The position numbers and the translations under genes were made by a program. Positions 8,394 through 20,951 of a DNA stretch of 64,000 nt are shown one piece after another (position 1 is the stretch's first letter; each line of letters opens with the position of its first letter). The notes under the pieces were generated by a model, which saw only the letters and a program-made list of their open reading frames with translations, did no database searches and had not been told where the DNA came from. Location: assembly GCA_963677375.2 (NCBI GenBank), contig CAXXIF010000011.1:62001-126000 (forward strand), given 5' to 3'. Origin of the DNA: Pseudaeromonas sp963677375. GTDB taxonomy: Bacteria > Pseudomonadota > Gammaproteobacteria > Enterobacterales > Aeromonadaceae.

Positions 8394-8412
8394 GTTTCCA
8401 GAGCCCGGAAAC

Positions 8413-8442
8413 GTCACCGCCATCCCGAAGGATGGCGGTGAC
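8413..8442. terminator. Very stable hairpin downstream of sbmC
   Basis: Perfect 13-bp stem GTCACCGCCATCC / GGATGGCGGTGAC closed by a CGAA loop. No T tract on either strand, so a terminator role is uncertain. It sits between convergent sbmC and the GGDEF-EAL gene. Confidence 0.45.
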
Positions 8443-8526
8443 AGAGGCCTGAATTCAAGGTACCGGTCAAGAGTACCGAGTCTGGGTCCGTCGGATGACT
8501 AACCAAGCAACCCGATGCCGCCGACT

Positions 8527-10803
8527 TTATTCACAGACGACCCCTTGTTGCGCCAGCTCTATGGCGGGTAGCGGACGAGAAAACAGATACCCCTGTAGCT
8601 GTTCGCAGCCAAACTGGCCCAGCAGCTCAGCCTGGGCCTGAGTTTCTACCCCTTCGGCCACCAGCACCAATCCAAGCGTCTTGCCCATCCCTATGATATG
8701 TCGGGTCAAATCACGGCAACGTTGATTGCTTTCCAAATCGATGATGAAGGAACGGTCGATCTTCAGGGTATCGAGCATGAAACGACTCAGATAATTGAGG
8801 GAGGAATAGCCGGTACCGAAATCATCCAGCGCCAATTTGACGCCCATGCTCCGTAGCGCCTGCAGTGAGGCCGAGATAACCGGGTCCTCTTCGATCAGGG
8901 TCCGTTCGGTCAGCTCCAACTCCAGACTCGAAGCCGCGATACCGGCAGCTTGCAGGGCCTGTTCTACATCCTGGATAAAATGAGTATCCGCCAACTGCCA
9001 GGCCGCCACATTGACGCTCATGCTGACATTGGCCAAGGTGATATTTTCACCTCGCTGCCAAGCCCCCAACTGCCGACAGGCTTCCTGTAGTATCCAACGA
9101 CCCAGCGGCAGAATCAGTCCGCTCTCCTCGGCCACTGGAATAAAGCGATCGGGAGACACCATCCCCAAGCGGGGGCTGTTCCAGCGCACCAAGGCCTCAA
9201 CCTTGCACCAGTTACCGCTCCGGACATCGATGATCGGTTGATACACCAATGAAAACTCCTTATTTTTCATGGCTTGTCGCAACTCGATATCCAGGGTCAG
9301 ACTGTCATGAGCCGCTTTGGCCAACGCGTCATCAAACACTCGGTATTGATTCCGCCCTCCGCGCTTGGCCGCATACATGGCGCTGTCGGCATAGCGCAGT
9401 AACATATCGCCATCCGATGCCTGCTCGGGATAAAAAGCAATCCCGATGCTGGTTGTCACCACCACGTTCATGTTGCCTAGGACGAATGGCTCCCGGAACG
9501 AGTTGGTGATCGCGCTGGCCAATTGCAGACCCAGTTCGCGAACCCCCTCTTCACTCGCACCCGGCAGCAGCACCACAAATTCGTCGCCCCCAAACCGGGC
9601 GACACAACTGACATCGTCCATCAACTGGCTTAAACGGTCACCCGCACCGTGCAACAATGCGTCCCCCAAGGGGTGACCCAGGGTGTCATTGATCCGCTTG
9701 AAATCATCCAGATCGAGAAAAATCAGCGCATGAGGATGACAGGGGGCTCCCTCGGCGGTCAGGGTCGCCAATCGTTCATTCAATGCATAGCGACTCGCCA
9801 GTTCGGTCACATCATCCACATTGGCCGCCGACAGCAACAGCTGTTCCTGGCGTTTACGCGCCGAGATATCGCGCAGTTGCACCAGAAACAACAGGTTCCC
9901 ATGCTCCCAGTAGGGGCTGATGAGTCCTTCCAGAGGAAACAGCGAGCCCTGTCGACCCACGCCAACGCTCTCGATGCAAAGTGGAAATGACTCATCAGGC
10001 AGGCTGAGCAGGTGGTAATAGGATTCCAGTAGCTCATTGGTGACCGAGTGGACAAAGTCATGAATATATCCCCCCTGCAAGTTGTCATTCTGGTCACCAC
10101 CAAACAGTCGCACACACGCGGGGTTGGCATAGAGGATCTTGCCAGCACGATCATGGACCCAGATGCCATCCGACAGAAAACGCATCGCATTGGGGAAACG
10201 CTCCCGGACTTCATGCTGTACGACGTAGAGCAAGCCCAGCATGGAGAGGGTCTTGGTAAAAAAAGCCAGCAGGTACAGAGTTGGCAACCAGTGATGGTTG
10301 GTCAGATTCAGCGCGAAGGCCACATTCAACACACCCCGGAGCAAAAATATGGCCCCCACCAGGCGGTAAACCGGCCGTCGCAAGGCCAGGCGGTAACCGG
10401 CCCAAGCCAGTACGCCACCTATGAATAGCACTGCCAGAGGCTCACTCAGCGTGCGGTCGATATTCCCCAGAAGGGTAAACAACAGTATCAGGGAGAGAAA
10501 GCCGTAGCCTAATCGTCGCCAGGCGAGCGGCGCCCCCAGAAAGACTTGTGTCCCCTGGATGTACAACAAGAGACCCACACTAAAACACGTGAGGATTTCC
10601 AACCGATGAAGATGGAACAACCAGGTGCCGGGTGGATACGGCTGGAATACCCATAACACCGTCATGAACCCCAGAGCCAACTGACCCAGGCCCCAGTACA
10701 CGGCATGCCGCTCTTCCCGCTGTCCCAGCCAGAGCAGGATGAGCGCGGCACACAGCATGGCATCTGCCAATATCGAGAGGTACAGCATCTCCTGCCTATC
10801 CAT
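8527..10803 (-). CDS. Membrane GGDEF-EAL protein (c-di-GMP synthesis/breakdown) with PAS domain
   Basis: 758 aa. Residues 1-205 hold six to seven hydrophobic helices (AMLCAALILLWLGQ, LTCFSVGLLLYIQG and others), a membrane sensor. About 210-325 is a PAS domain (DGIWVHDRAGKILYANPACV). About 330-490 is a diguanylate cyclase domain with intact RFGGDEFVVL. About 505-750 is a phosphodiesterase domain with intact EAL (KVEALVRW) and DDFGTGYSSLNYL. The RxxD inhibitory site expected before GGDEF is replaced (MDDVSCVARF), so product inhibition is probably absent. Both catalytic motifs look functional, so the net direction cannot be told from sequence. The ATG is preceded by AAGGAAAG. Confidence 0.93.
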   Translation of the reverse strand: MDRQEMLYLSILADAMLCAALILLWLGQREERHAVYWGLGQLALGFMTVLWVFQPYPPGTWLFHLHRLEILTCFSVGLLLYIQGTQVFLGAPLAWRRLGYGFLSLILLFTLLGNIDRTLSEPLAVLFIGGVLAWAGYRLALRRPVYRLVGAIFLLRGVLNVAFALNLTNHHWLPTLYLLAFFTKTLSMLGLLYVVQHEVRERFPNAMRFLSDGIWVHDRAGKILYANPACVRLFGGDQNDNLQGGYIHDFVHSVTNELLESYYHLLSLPDESFPLCIESVGVGRQGSLFPLEGLISPYWEHGNLLFLVQLRDISARKRQEQLLLSAANVDDVTELASRYALNERLATLTAEGAPCHPHALIFLDLDDFKRINDTLGHPLGDALLHGAGDRLSQLMDDVSCVARFGGDEFVVLLPGASEEGVRELGLQLASAITNSFREPFVLGNMNVVVTTSIGIAFYPEQASDGDMLLRYADSAMYAAKRGGRNQYRVFDDALAKAAHDSLTLDIELRQAMKNKEFSLVYQPIIDVRSGNWCKVEALVRWNSPRLGMVSPDRFIPVAEESGLILPLGRWILQEACRQLGAWQRGENITLANVSMSVNVAAWQLADTHFIQDVEQALQAAGIAASSLELELTERTLIEEDPVISASLQALRSMGVKLALDDFGTGYSSLNYLSRFMLDTLKIDRSFIIDLESNQRCRDLTRHIIGMGKTLGLVLVAEGVETQAQAELLGQFGCEQLQGYLFSRPLPAIELAQQGVVCE

Positions 10804-10876
10804 TCTGCTTTCCTTACCACATCAGCCAACGGCTACAAGATAGCACCGTACGCTTTTCCCTGTCCCGTCGATGACC

Positions 10877-11617
10877 TTAAGGCGCGGGTTGCAAAGGGGC
10901 CGTGTATTGATAGGTCAGGTGGCTGACCCGATCCGCACCATCCACAACACAGGAGAAGGAGAGCTGACGCCAGCCGGTGACAAAACGCGCCTGGAGGGGG
11001 CCGGAAAGCGAGCGACCTTCGGCCTTGAGGGCGCCGGTCGCATGCAGTAGCTTTTCCGCCCGGGTCAGGGCGTAGAGCTGGCCGATGCACAGGTACTCCA
11101 CCTTCGCCGCGCCCTGCAGATGAATATCGCTGCCCGGCTTTTTCAGCCGAACCTCGTAGGCGCTGGGGGCAAAGGCGGTAAACAGTTGCAACGCCCGCTT
11201 CTGCAGCCACTCCTGACGGGTACTCCAGGTAGCAGTGCCAGGCAGTTCATTCTGAACCCCCGTCTCGTCCTGCCACAGGATCATGTTCCCCCGGCCATCA
11301 AACTGATAGCGACCATAGGGCATCTGTACCGCAAACAACTTGCCCCGTTTGAAGTAGTAGCGACTATCCCCCTGCCACTCCCGTTTTTCATCGAGGATGG
11401 GCACCTTGATGATCACCGGCAGGCCATCCTGCCAGGCGGTCACATCCAACCCATCGACGGTATAAATCTGGATATCGAGCGATGTTTCGGCCGCTTTATC
11501 CATGGTTGCCAGTTGGGCCGCCAGATCCGGCGCCTGGGATGAAGTCGCCGCCTCACAGGGCAGAGCCAGCAGCAGGGCACTGCTACACCAGGCGATATAA
11601 AATAGCTTCTTGAACAT
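10877..11617 (-). CDS. Secreted protein of unknown function
   Basis: 246 aa from the chosen start MFKKLFYIAWCSSALLLALP, a classical signal peptide with likely cleavage after CEA (about residue 23). The mature part is mixed alpha/beta, with WQGDSRYYFKRGKLFAVQM and GRGNMILWQDETG; two Cys (CIGQ, FSCVVDGAD) could pair in the periplasm. No family recognised. An in-frame ATG at 11632 would add MRELV but has no ribosome-binding site. It lies 73 nt downstream of the GGDEF-EAL gene start on the same strand, so it would be transcribed before it. Confidence 0.66.
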   Translation of the reverse strand: MFKKLFYIAWCSSALLLALPCEAATSSQAPDLAAQLATMDKAAETSLDIQIYTVDGLDVTAWQDGLPVIIKVPILDEKREWQGDSRYYFKRGKLFAVQMPYGRYQFDGRGNMILWQDETGVQNELPGTATWSTRQEWLQKRALQLFTAFAPSAYEVRLKKPGSDIHLQGAAKVEYLCIGQLYALTRAEKLLHATGALKAEGRSLSGPLQARFVTGWRQLSFSCVVDGADRVSHLTYQYTAPLQPAP

Positions 11618-11685
11618 CACGAGTTCTCGCATTGGGGGCGCTGACGCGCTTGCGGTTTAAAGAGGCGGCAATCGCCGCCCCTGAT

Positions 11686-12234
11686 TCAGATCGCGGGCGA
11701 CAGACGTTTTTCCAGACGAATTCCGGGGCGACCCACGCCATAGTAATCGGCGATGGTTTCCACCGCGACATATCCCTTGCGCTGATACAGATGAATGGCC
11801 TCTGCGTTATCACAATCCACCTCCAATCGCACCCGACCCAGCCCGCGAGCCTGGGCCTCAAGCTCGGCCACTGCCAGTAGCAAGGAGCCCAGCCCCTGCT
11901 GGCGGTGCTGCCAATGGACCGCCAGTGTGGTCAACGACACCTGATGCCAACCCCGATGCGGCAACAGCGCCAGATAGGCCAGCACTTGCTCCCCATCCAG
12001 GATCAGCCAGACGCGACGACTCTGGCGCTGCAATTGCTCCCGCCAGTGGCGACGACCAAAGGCCAGCCAGGGCGAAAAACAGTAGCGCTCCAGTACCAGG
12101 ATCGGTTCCAGATCGGCTCGGGTCGCCGGGCGTAGCTGGTAACCTCGTTGCGCCAAGACGGCCTGGCCGTGCAAATCGGCTAGTTGCTGCGCCAACCGGG
12201 TCGCGGCTTGCGGCTCGAGCTCATGAATCGCCAT
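11686..12234 (-). CDS. GNAT-family N-acetyltransferase
   Basis: 182 aa from the ATG at 12234. The N-terminal 35 residues are a helical extension (AATRLAQQLADLHGQAV). The GNAT fold follows, with beta4 SLTTLAVHWQHRQQGLGSLL containing the acetyl-CoA pyrophosphate loop RQQGLG, then AVAELEAQARG and the C-terminal AEAIHLYQRKGYVAVETIADYY typical of RimI-like enzymes. The acceptor is unknown. It starts 8 nt after the stop of the LacI-type gene, so the two are probably one transcript; an ATG at 12264 would overlap that gene. Confidence 0.8.
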   Translation of the reverse strand: MAIHELEPQAATRLAQQLADLHGQAVLAQRGYQLRPATRADLEPILVLERYCFSPWLAFGRRHWREQLQRQSRRVWLILDGEQVLAYLALLPHRGWHQVSLTTLAVHWQHRQQGLGSLLLAVAELEAQARGLGRVRLEVDCDNAEAIHLYQRKGYVAVETIADYYGVGRPGIRLEKRLSPAI

Positions 12235-12242
12235 GACCCGCG

Positions 12243-13247
12243 CTACCCCTGCACCATCTGGCACGACTCCCGCAACCTCAGCTGGCCGGTGAAGGGAAGG
12301 AGAGGCTCGACGGGGGTGCCATCCGCCAGGCGTAGCGCCTGCTGGATCGCCAACACGCTCATCTGCTCGATGGGAATATGCACTGTACTCAAAGCCGGGA
12401 AGAGATAGGCGGCCGCCGGTTCATCATCGAAACCGAACAACGAGACCTGCTCCGGAACCTGGACCCCGGTTTCGCGCAGGGCACGCAAGGCACCAATGGC
12501 CATGTCATCATTGCTGGCAAACAACGCCGTGAAGTCGAGGCCGCGGGCCAGCAGCTGCTGACAGGCGCGATAGCCTCCCTCCACCAGGTTATCGCCCTCC
12601 ACCACCCAGGAATCCGGGACTTCGATACCGGAGTCCAGCAGTGCCTGTTGCCAGGCCGCCAGCCGAGTACGAGCGGTCAGCGTCTGTAGTGGACCGCTGA
12701 TACAGGCAATGCGGCTATGGCCCTGCGCTAGCAGATAGGCCATAGCAGCGGCCACGCTACCCGCCTGATCGAAGACCACGGCCCGCTCTGGATAGCCGGG
12801 AACCGGGCGGTTCATCACCATCAGAGGTACCGGCAAGGTTTCCACCAGCTGCACCAGATCGCTCTCGGGCATGTAGCGGCTGTAGAGGATGATGGCATCA
12901 CAGCAACGATCCACCAGCAGTTCGACCGCCGCCCGTTCACGGACCGGATCATCATGCCCATCGGTTACCACCAACTGCTTGCCCGCCAGCTCGGCCTGTT
13001 GCGCCATCGTCTTGAGCAGACGGCCGAAATAGGGCCCCTCGAAGTTGGAAACCACCAGACCCAGGGTATTGGATTTTTGGTTCGCCAGCGCCTGAGCCAG
13101 CGAGTTGGGGCGAAAGCCCAGTTCGGCAATGGCGGCGTTCACCCGATCCCGGGTGGCCTGACTCAGGACTATCTTGCCGCTGAGTACGCGAGAAACTGTG
13201 GATTTGGAGACTCCGGCCTTTTCGGCCACATCCTGCATGGTAACCAT
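12243..13247 (-). CDS. LacI/GalR-family transcriptional regulator
   Basis: 334 aa from MVTMQDVAEKAGVSKS. The helix-turn-helix QDVAEKAGVSKSTVSRVLSG is at residues 4-23, followed by the hinge helix (GFRPNSLAQALANQKSNTLG) and a periplasmic-binding-protein-like sensor domain (LVVSNFEGPYFGRLL, ASNDDMAIGALRAL, FGFDDEPAAAYLFPALST). It resembles AscG/GalR-type repressors, but no sugar genes lie nearby, so the effector cannot be inferred. The upstream in-frame start at 13286 is rejected because LacI proteins begin close to the helix-turn-helix and GTGGGG precedes the chosen ATG. Confidence 0.9.
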   Translation of the reverse strand: MVTMQDVAEKAGVSKSTVSRVLSGKIVLSQATRDRVNAAIAELGFRPNSLAQALANQKSNTLGLVVSNFEGPYFGRLLKTMAQQAELAGKQLVVTDGHDDPVRERAAVELLVDRCCDAIILYSRYMPESDLVQLVETLPVPLMVMNRPVPGYPERAVVFDQAGSVAAAMAYLLAQGHSRIACISGPLQTLTARTRLAAWQQALLDSGIEVPDSWVVEGDNLVEGGYRACQQLLARGLDFTALFASNDDMAIGALRALRETGVQVPEQVSLFGFDDEPAAAYLFPALSTVHIPIEQMSVLAIQQALRLADGTPVEPLLPFTGQLRLRESCQMVQG

Positions 13248-13325
13248 CAATACCCCACTGTTACGCCAGGACCACGACAGAGCCATGGCCCGACAGACGA
13301 TGTTCTGAGAGCGGCGAAGTGCCGC

Positions 13326-14057
13326 TCAGGGCTGAACCTTCTGTTGCCACTGGGCAGCCTTCTTGGTATCACGAACAAAGCCCAGTGACACCGCCTGCTC
13401 CGGCGGGATCGGGGCCAGCCCCTTGGTGTACAGACTGGAAATCAGACTGGCCAGCGCCGGTGAGGGTTGCTGGGCATAGTTCATGATCGCCACCCGTCGC
13501 ACCTCGTTTTCCGGTTGCACCAGGGAGGTGAGCAGCTGGTGTTGTTCCGTCGCCGACCCCGCCATCATGATGGGAGTCCCCAGATCCACCAGTTGGAAGA
13601 ACCAAGCCATGCACGCTTGCAGATTCTGTTGCTGGCACTGGCTGGTCAACAAGGTATTGGCCTGCTGCATCATGGGGTCCTTATCCAGCCCGCGCCACAA
13701 GGTGATCTGTTGCGGCGAAAGCCCCTCGTTACCGGCCTGAGCCTTGATCAGGGGCTTGTGCGCCTGAGCACTGAGCAGCGCCGCATACAAGAGGGCGGCC
13801 CTGGGCTCTTCCTGAACGTGGGGTTTGAGCAGGGCGACCAGATCGGTGAAGCTCTTGTCACTGGGGTCCTGGACCACGGGTTCAGCCACCAATCGGATAT
13901 AGGCCAGCGGCGACTCGCTCTGAGAGAGAGTCAGGAACTGAGCCAGCAGTTGCTGATACTCGCGATCGAGCGCATCTTCACCCACCGCAGCCTGGGCCGG
14001 CCCCAGCAAGGCACAACAGGCCAACACCATAGCCGCGACTCGTATCACATACCCCAT
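13326..14057 (-). CDS. Secreted helical protein of unknown function
   Basis: 243 aa starting MGYVIRVAAMVLACCALLGP, with a signal peptide likely cut at AQA-AVGED (residues 23-24). The rest is predicted mostly helical, Gln/Leu-rich, with repeats of LL-rich helices (DREYQQLLAQFLTLSQ, AALLYAALLSAQAHK) that resemble TPR- or Sel1-like stacking without a clear consensus. Two Cys (SQCQQQNLQACMAW) may form a disulfide. The start is supported by GGAG 6-9 nt upstream; the frame is open for another 49 codons but without signal. Function unknown. Confidence 0.68.
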   Translation of the reverse strand: MGYVIRVAAMVLACCALLGPAQAAVGEDALDREYQQLLAQFLTLSQSESPLAYIRLVAEPVVQDPSDKSFTDLVALLKPHVQEEPRAALLYAALLSAQAHKPLIKAQAGNEGLSPQQITLWRGLDKDPMMQQANTLLTSQCQQQNLQACMAWFFQLVDLGTPIMMAGSATEQHQLLTSLVQPENEVRRVAIMNYAQQPSPALASLISSLYTKGLAPIPPEQAVSLGFVRDTKKAAQWQQKVQP

Positions 14058-14208
14058 AACCCCACTCCTTTCCGACTTTCGACTACTCATGCTATGAGTG
14101 CCATTGTGCCACGCCGAGGCCAAGCCTGCTGTGACTGTGCTGCTTGTTTGTTGCCACGCCAGAAGGACACAGGGCACCTCATGGCGCCCTGTGTCCTGTC
14201 GCAACCCC

Positions 14209-17931
<3,723 letters not shown>

Positions 17932-18061
17932 TGGCTTGTCCTCTTACTGCTTGGGCCCTTCCGTGCGCAAACGCACCAAAAGGCGAATATCATCATCGGG
18001 TTGCTGACTAGACGCTGGTGCGAGTGACTGGCAGTATGGAAAAAACTGCGAGCCTCTCGTC

Positions 18062-18412
18062 ATGAACCAGAAATCCGCCACGACCAACCCGGAGCCCGAG
18101 CTGGTCACAACCAATTTTACCCAGCGCGTCTATCAGGTGATAGCCGCGATTCCCTATGGACGAGTTGCCACCTATGGCACGGTTGCACGTCTGGCTGGGT
18201 CGCCTCGTGCAGCTCGACAAGTCGGTGGAATCCTCTGTCGATTACCGGTTGATACGCGTCTACCCTGGCACCGGGTGGTCAATCGTTTCGGTACCCTGTC
18301 CCTGCGCGATGACGATTATCAACGCCAGCAGGGTTGTTTACAGCAAGAGGGTATCCCCTGTCAGCCATCCTGCCCCATCGATTTGGTACGTTACGGCTGG
18401 CAGGGAGAGTAA
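18062..18412 (+). CDS. atl: Alkyltransferase-like (ATL) DNA base-binding protein
   Basis: 116 aa. Related to the DNA-binding domain of O6-alkylguanine alkyltransferase: FTQRVYQVIAAIPYGRVATYGTVARLAG and the helix RAARQVGGIL. The catalytic PCHR is replaced by PWHR (LPWHRVVN), the hallmark of ATL proteins, which flip and mark O6-alkylguanine for nucleotide excision repair instead of removing the alkyl group. uvrA, a partner in that pathway, is present at the left end of the window but not linked in an operon. The ATG has no strong ribosome-binding site. Confidence 0.88.
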   Translation: MNQKSATTNPEPELVTTNFTQRVYQVIAAIPYGRVATYGTVARLAGSPRAARQVGGILCRLPVDTRLPWHRVVNRFGTLSLRDDDYQRQQGCLQQEGIPCQPSCPIDLVRYGWQGE

Positions 18413-18439
18413 CCGACCCGACACAGAATTGCTGGCCGA

Positions 18440-19357
18440 TCAGGGTAAATTACTCAAATCAAACGGCGTATTCTGGTACACGTAATAATTCAGCCAGTTG
18501 GCAAACAGCAGGTGGCCATGGCTACGCCAGGTGGCGCTTGGCGGCTGATTCGAATCGTCATTCCGATAGTAATTCTTCGGCAACTGAGGGTTCATCCCAG
18601 CACCACTGTCGCGCATATATTCCTGATGCAAGGTATCGGCATCATATTCCGGGTGCCCCGTCACATAGACTTGTCGACAATTCGGGCTAACCGCCAGATA
18701 CACGCCCGCCTCTTCTGATTCGGCAAACACCCGCAGATCGGTATGCGCGCGGATAAAATCACCTTCAAAATTGGCATAACGTGAATGGGGCGCCAGGAAG
18801 TGGTCATCAAAGCCACGAACCAGAGGGTCCAGCTCCACCAGACGACAGTGTTCATAAACACCCGAAAGCTTGACCTCACGGGTCTGTTTTTCCAGACCAT
18901 AGATTACTTTGAGTGCCGCCTGGGCCGCCCAGCAGAGAAACAGGGTCGACGTGACGTGTTGGCAAGACCATTCGATGATCTCGACCAGCGTATCCCAATA
19001 CACAACGTCGGAGAACTGGGTCAGACCTAAGGGTGCCCCTGTGATGATGAGACCGTCATAGCGATTGTGCTTCACTTGAGCAAAATCCCGGTAGAAGGTG
19101 TCGAGGTGCGCCTTCGGTGTATTCTTAGATTCACGATCATCGATGCGTAACAGATCGACGTGTACCTGCAGGGGTGAATTTGACAGCATGCGCATCAACT
19201 GAATTTCTGTCTCGATCTTCTTCGGCATCAAATTCAGCAGCAGAACCCGTAACGGACGAATATCCTGATGAAGAGCTCGACTCTCGGTCATGACGAAGAT
19301 GTTCTCTTCGCCAAGCACGTCGGCAGCCGGCAAACGGTCTGGGATCTTGATAGGCAT
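18440..19357 (-). CDS. metA: Homoserine O-succinyltransferase MetA
   Basis: 305 aa, first committed step of methionine synthesis, cytoplasmic. The catalytic Cys is in LFLCWAAQAAL (about residue 142) and the His/Glu pair in TGHPEYDADTL. The specificity position in GAPLGLTQF is Gly, as in the E. coli succinyl-CoA enzyme, whereas acetyl-CoA users carry Glu there. The start ATG is preceded by AGGAAG at good spacing. A tandem MetJ-type operator lies 28-51 nt upstream. It faces the atl gene. Confidence 0.95.
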   Translation of the reverse strand: MPIKIPDRLPAADVLGEENIFVMTESRALHQDIRPLRVLLLNLMPKKIETEIQLMRMLSNSPLQVHVDLLRIDDRESKNTPKAHLDTFYRDFAQVKHNRYDGLIITGAPLGLTQFSDVVYWDTLVEIIEWSCQHVTSTLFLCWAAQAALKVIYGLEKQTREVKLSGVYEHCRLVELDPLVRGFDDHFLAPHSRYANFEGDFIRAHTDLRVFAESEEAGVYLAVSPNCRQVYVTGHPEYDADTLHQEYMRDSGAGMNPQLPKNYYRNDDSNQPPSATWRSHGHLLFANWLNYYVYQNTPFDLSNLP

Positions 19358-19384
19358 GGTTCACTTCCTGTACTACATCGGTAA

Positions 19385-19408
19385 AAACGTCTGGACATCC
19401 AGAAATCT
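19385..19408. promoter_or_regulatory. Tandem MetJ operator (met boxes) upstream of metA
   Basis: Three adjacent 8-mers in phase: AAACGTCT at 19385, GGACATCC at 19393 and AGAAATCT at 19401. Compared with the met-box consensus AGACGTCT they match at about 7, 5 and 6 positions. Tandem boxes upstream of metA are how MetJ with S-adenosylmethionine represses in E. coli. The site is 28 nt from the metA start. Confidence 0.78.
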
Positions 19409-19530
19409 ACACCAATCAATGGCTCGCTGTCACCTCTTAGCTATTTTGTGACAACATCGATAGAATGCTATTTCTTCTTCCAACAGCCCTTACCTAGCCG
19501 AGGTGGCGGTTTTATGTGTAATCTAACTAG

Positions 19531-20805
19531 ATGACTGGCATAAAAATTTCTATCGACCGACTGCAGATCGGTAACTACGTCAAGCTTCCACTCAACTGGA
19601 AGGATCACCCCTTCCTGTTCTCCAGTTTTGCCATCAAGACTCAGGAAGAGATCGACCTCATTCGCCGTCTCGGTCTCAAACAAGTCATCATGTTTCCGGA
19701 CAAATCCTCGACGCCACCCAAGCCCCTTCAAGAAACCGAAGTGAATAGCCGGGAACAAGCAACCGACAAAGAGCTGGACGATATAGAGTCCGAATTGGCC
19801 GCCGAAAAAGAACGGCGCATCGAACAGCTCAAACTCTATCGTCGCAATTTGCAACGCAGCGAGAAAGCCTTCGAGCGCTCCCTGAGCCAACTACGCAATC
19901 TGATGAACAAGCTGCAAACCCGGCCATTGACCGCCATCAAGGAAGCCCAGGAGCTGGTGGATGGCATAGTCGCCCAGTTGCTGAGTACCGACGAGATGGT
20001 ATTGCATCTGATGTCCGAGTCACCGGAAGGAGAGAGTATTTATTACCACTCGCTCAACGTCTCCATTCTCAGCATGCTACTGGCCAAAGAAGCCGGATTT
20101 ACCGAGGAAGAGATGAAGCAAGTCGGCTTCGCGGCTCTGGTCCATGATATTGGCATGTTACGTATTCCGACCCAGATCCTGCGTAAAAGCGAACCTCTGA
20201 CGCGCCCGGAACAGAATCTACTGAAACAGCACACCCGCTACGGTTATGAACTGCTCGACTTGACCAAAGACTGCCCGGCCACCGCCAAAAATGTCGTCAT
20301 TCATCATCACGAACGGCTGGATGGCACAGGATTCCCTGATGGTCTCAAAGCTGAGCAACTGGATAAACTGACCCAGATGGTCAGCGTGGTGGATGAATAT
20401 GATGAACTTTGCCATCCCCAGGATCAGGGCAAGGCCAAAGTACCCCACGTGGTGCTCTCCTTCTTGTTCAAGAATCGCACCAAGCAATTGAACAAGGATT
20501 ACATCGGTCTCTTGGTCAAACAGCTCGGCATCTATCCACCCGGAAGCGTGGTACAACTCTCCAATGGTCAGGTCGGGTTGGTGATGTCGGTCAATCCCAA
20601 GCGCTTGCTGTTCCCCAGCGTCCTTATCTATGATCCAGCCATTCCTCGACAAGAGGCACCCATTATTGATTTGGAAGATGTCGGGCTGACCATCGGCAAG
20701 GTAATAGCTCCTACCCGATTACCCGCCCCGGTATTTGAATACTTGAACCCGCGAACCCGGATCAGTTTCTATTTTGATCACAGTAACGTACCCACGCGCG
20801 CGTGA
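19531..20805 (+). CDS. HD-GYP domain phosphodiesterase with DUF3391 N-terminus
   Basis: 424 aa. The N-terminal DUF3391 domain (ISIDRLQIGNYVKLPLNW, about 1-60) is followed by a charged coiled-coil-like linker (about 75-125) and the HD-GYP domain (about 140-330) with VHDIGMLRIP near residue 205 and HHERLDGTGFPDGL near 255. The canonical GYP is GFP here; His and Asp metal ligands are kept, so c-di-GMP hydrolysis is plausible. A C-terminal beta-rich tail (VVQLSNGQVGLVMSVNPKR) is common in this subfamily. No good ribosome-binding site precedes the ATG. With the GGDEF-EAL protein at 8527 it gives two c-di-GMP enzymes in the window. Confidence 0.92.
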   Translation: MTGIKISIDRLQIGNYVKLPLNWKDHPFLFSSFAIKTQEEIDLIRRLGLKQVIMFPDKSSTPPKPLQETEVNSREQATDKELDDIESELAAEKERRIEQLKLYRRNLQRSEKAFERSLSQLRNLMNKLQTRPLTAIKEAQELVDGIVAQLLSTDEMVLHLMSESPEGESIYYHSLNVSILSMLLAKEAGFTEEEMKQVGFAALVHDIGMLRIPTQILRKSEPLTRPEQNLLKQHTRYGYELLDLTKDCPATAKNVVIHHHERLDGTGFPDGLKAEQLDKLTQMVSVVDEYDELCHPQDQGKAKVPHVVLSFLFKNRTKQLNKDYIGLLVKQLGIYPPGSVVQLSNGQVGLVMSVNPKRLLFPSVLIYDPAIPRQEAPIIDLEDVGLTIGKVIAPTRLPAPVFEYLNPRTRISFYFDHSNVPTRA

Positions 20806-20951
20806 GGCGCCTCCAGTAGCAAACTAACCGCGTCACACACGGATAATTTCCCTTCCCAGGGGATGAAACATTGCATAACCTCTCGATGGACAAGAAGCAT
20901 CTTGGTTGTTACCTCAGAATACTTCCGTTTTCCACGAGGATATGACGCCCC

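Noticed and set aside
17932..18061. Possible met box (AGACGCTG near 18010) between metH and atl
   Set aside because: Only one weak 8-mer with no in-phase neighbour; MetJ needs tandem boxes.
19440..19530. CRP site upstream of the HD-GYP gene (TGTGAC near 19447)
   Set aside because: Only one half-site; the second half does not match TCACA at the right distance.
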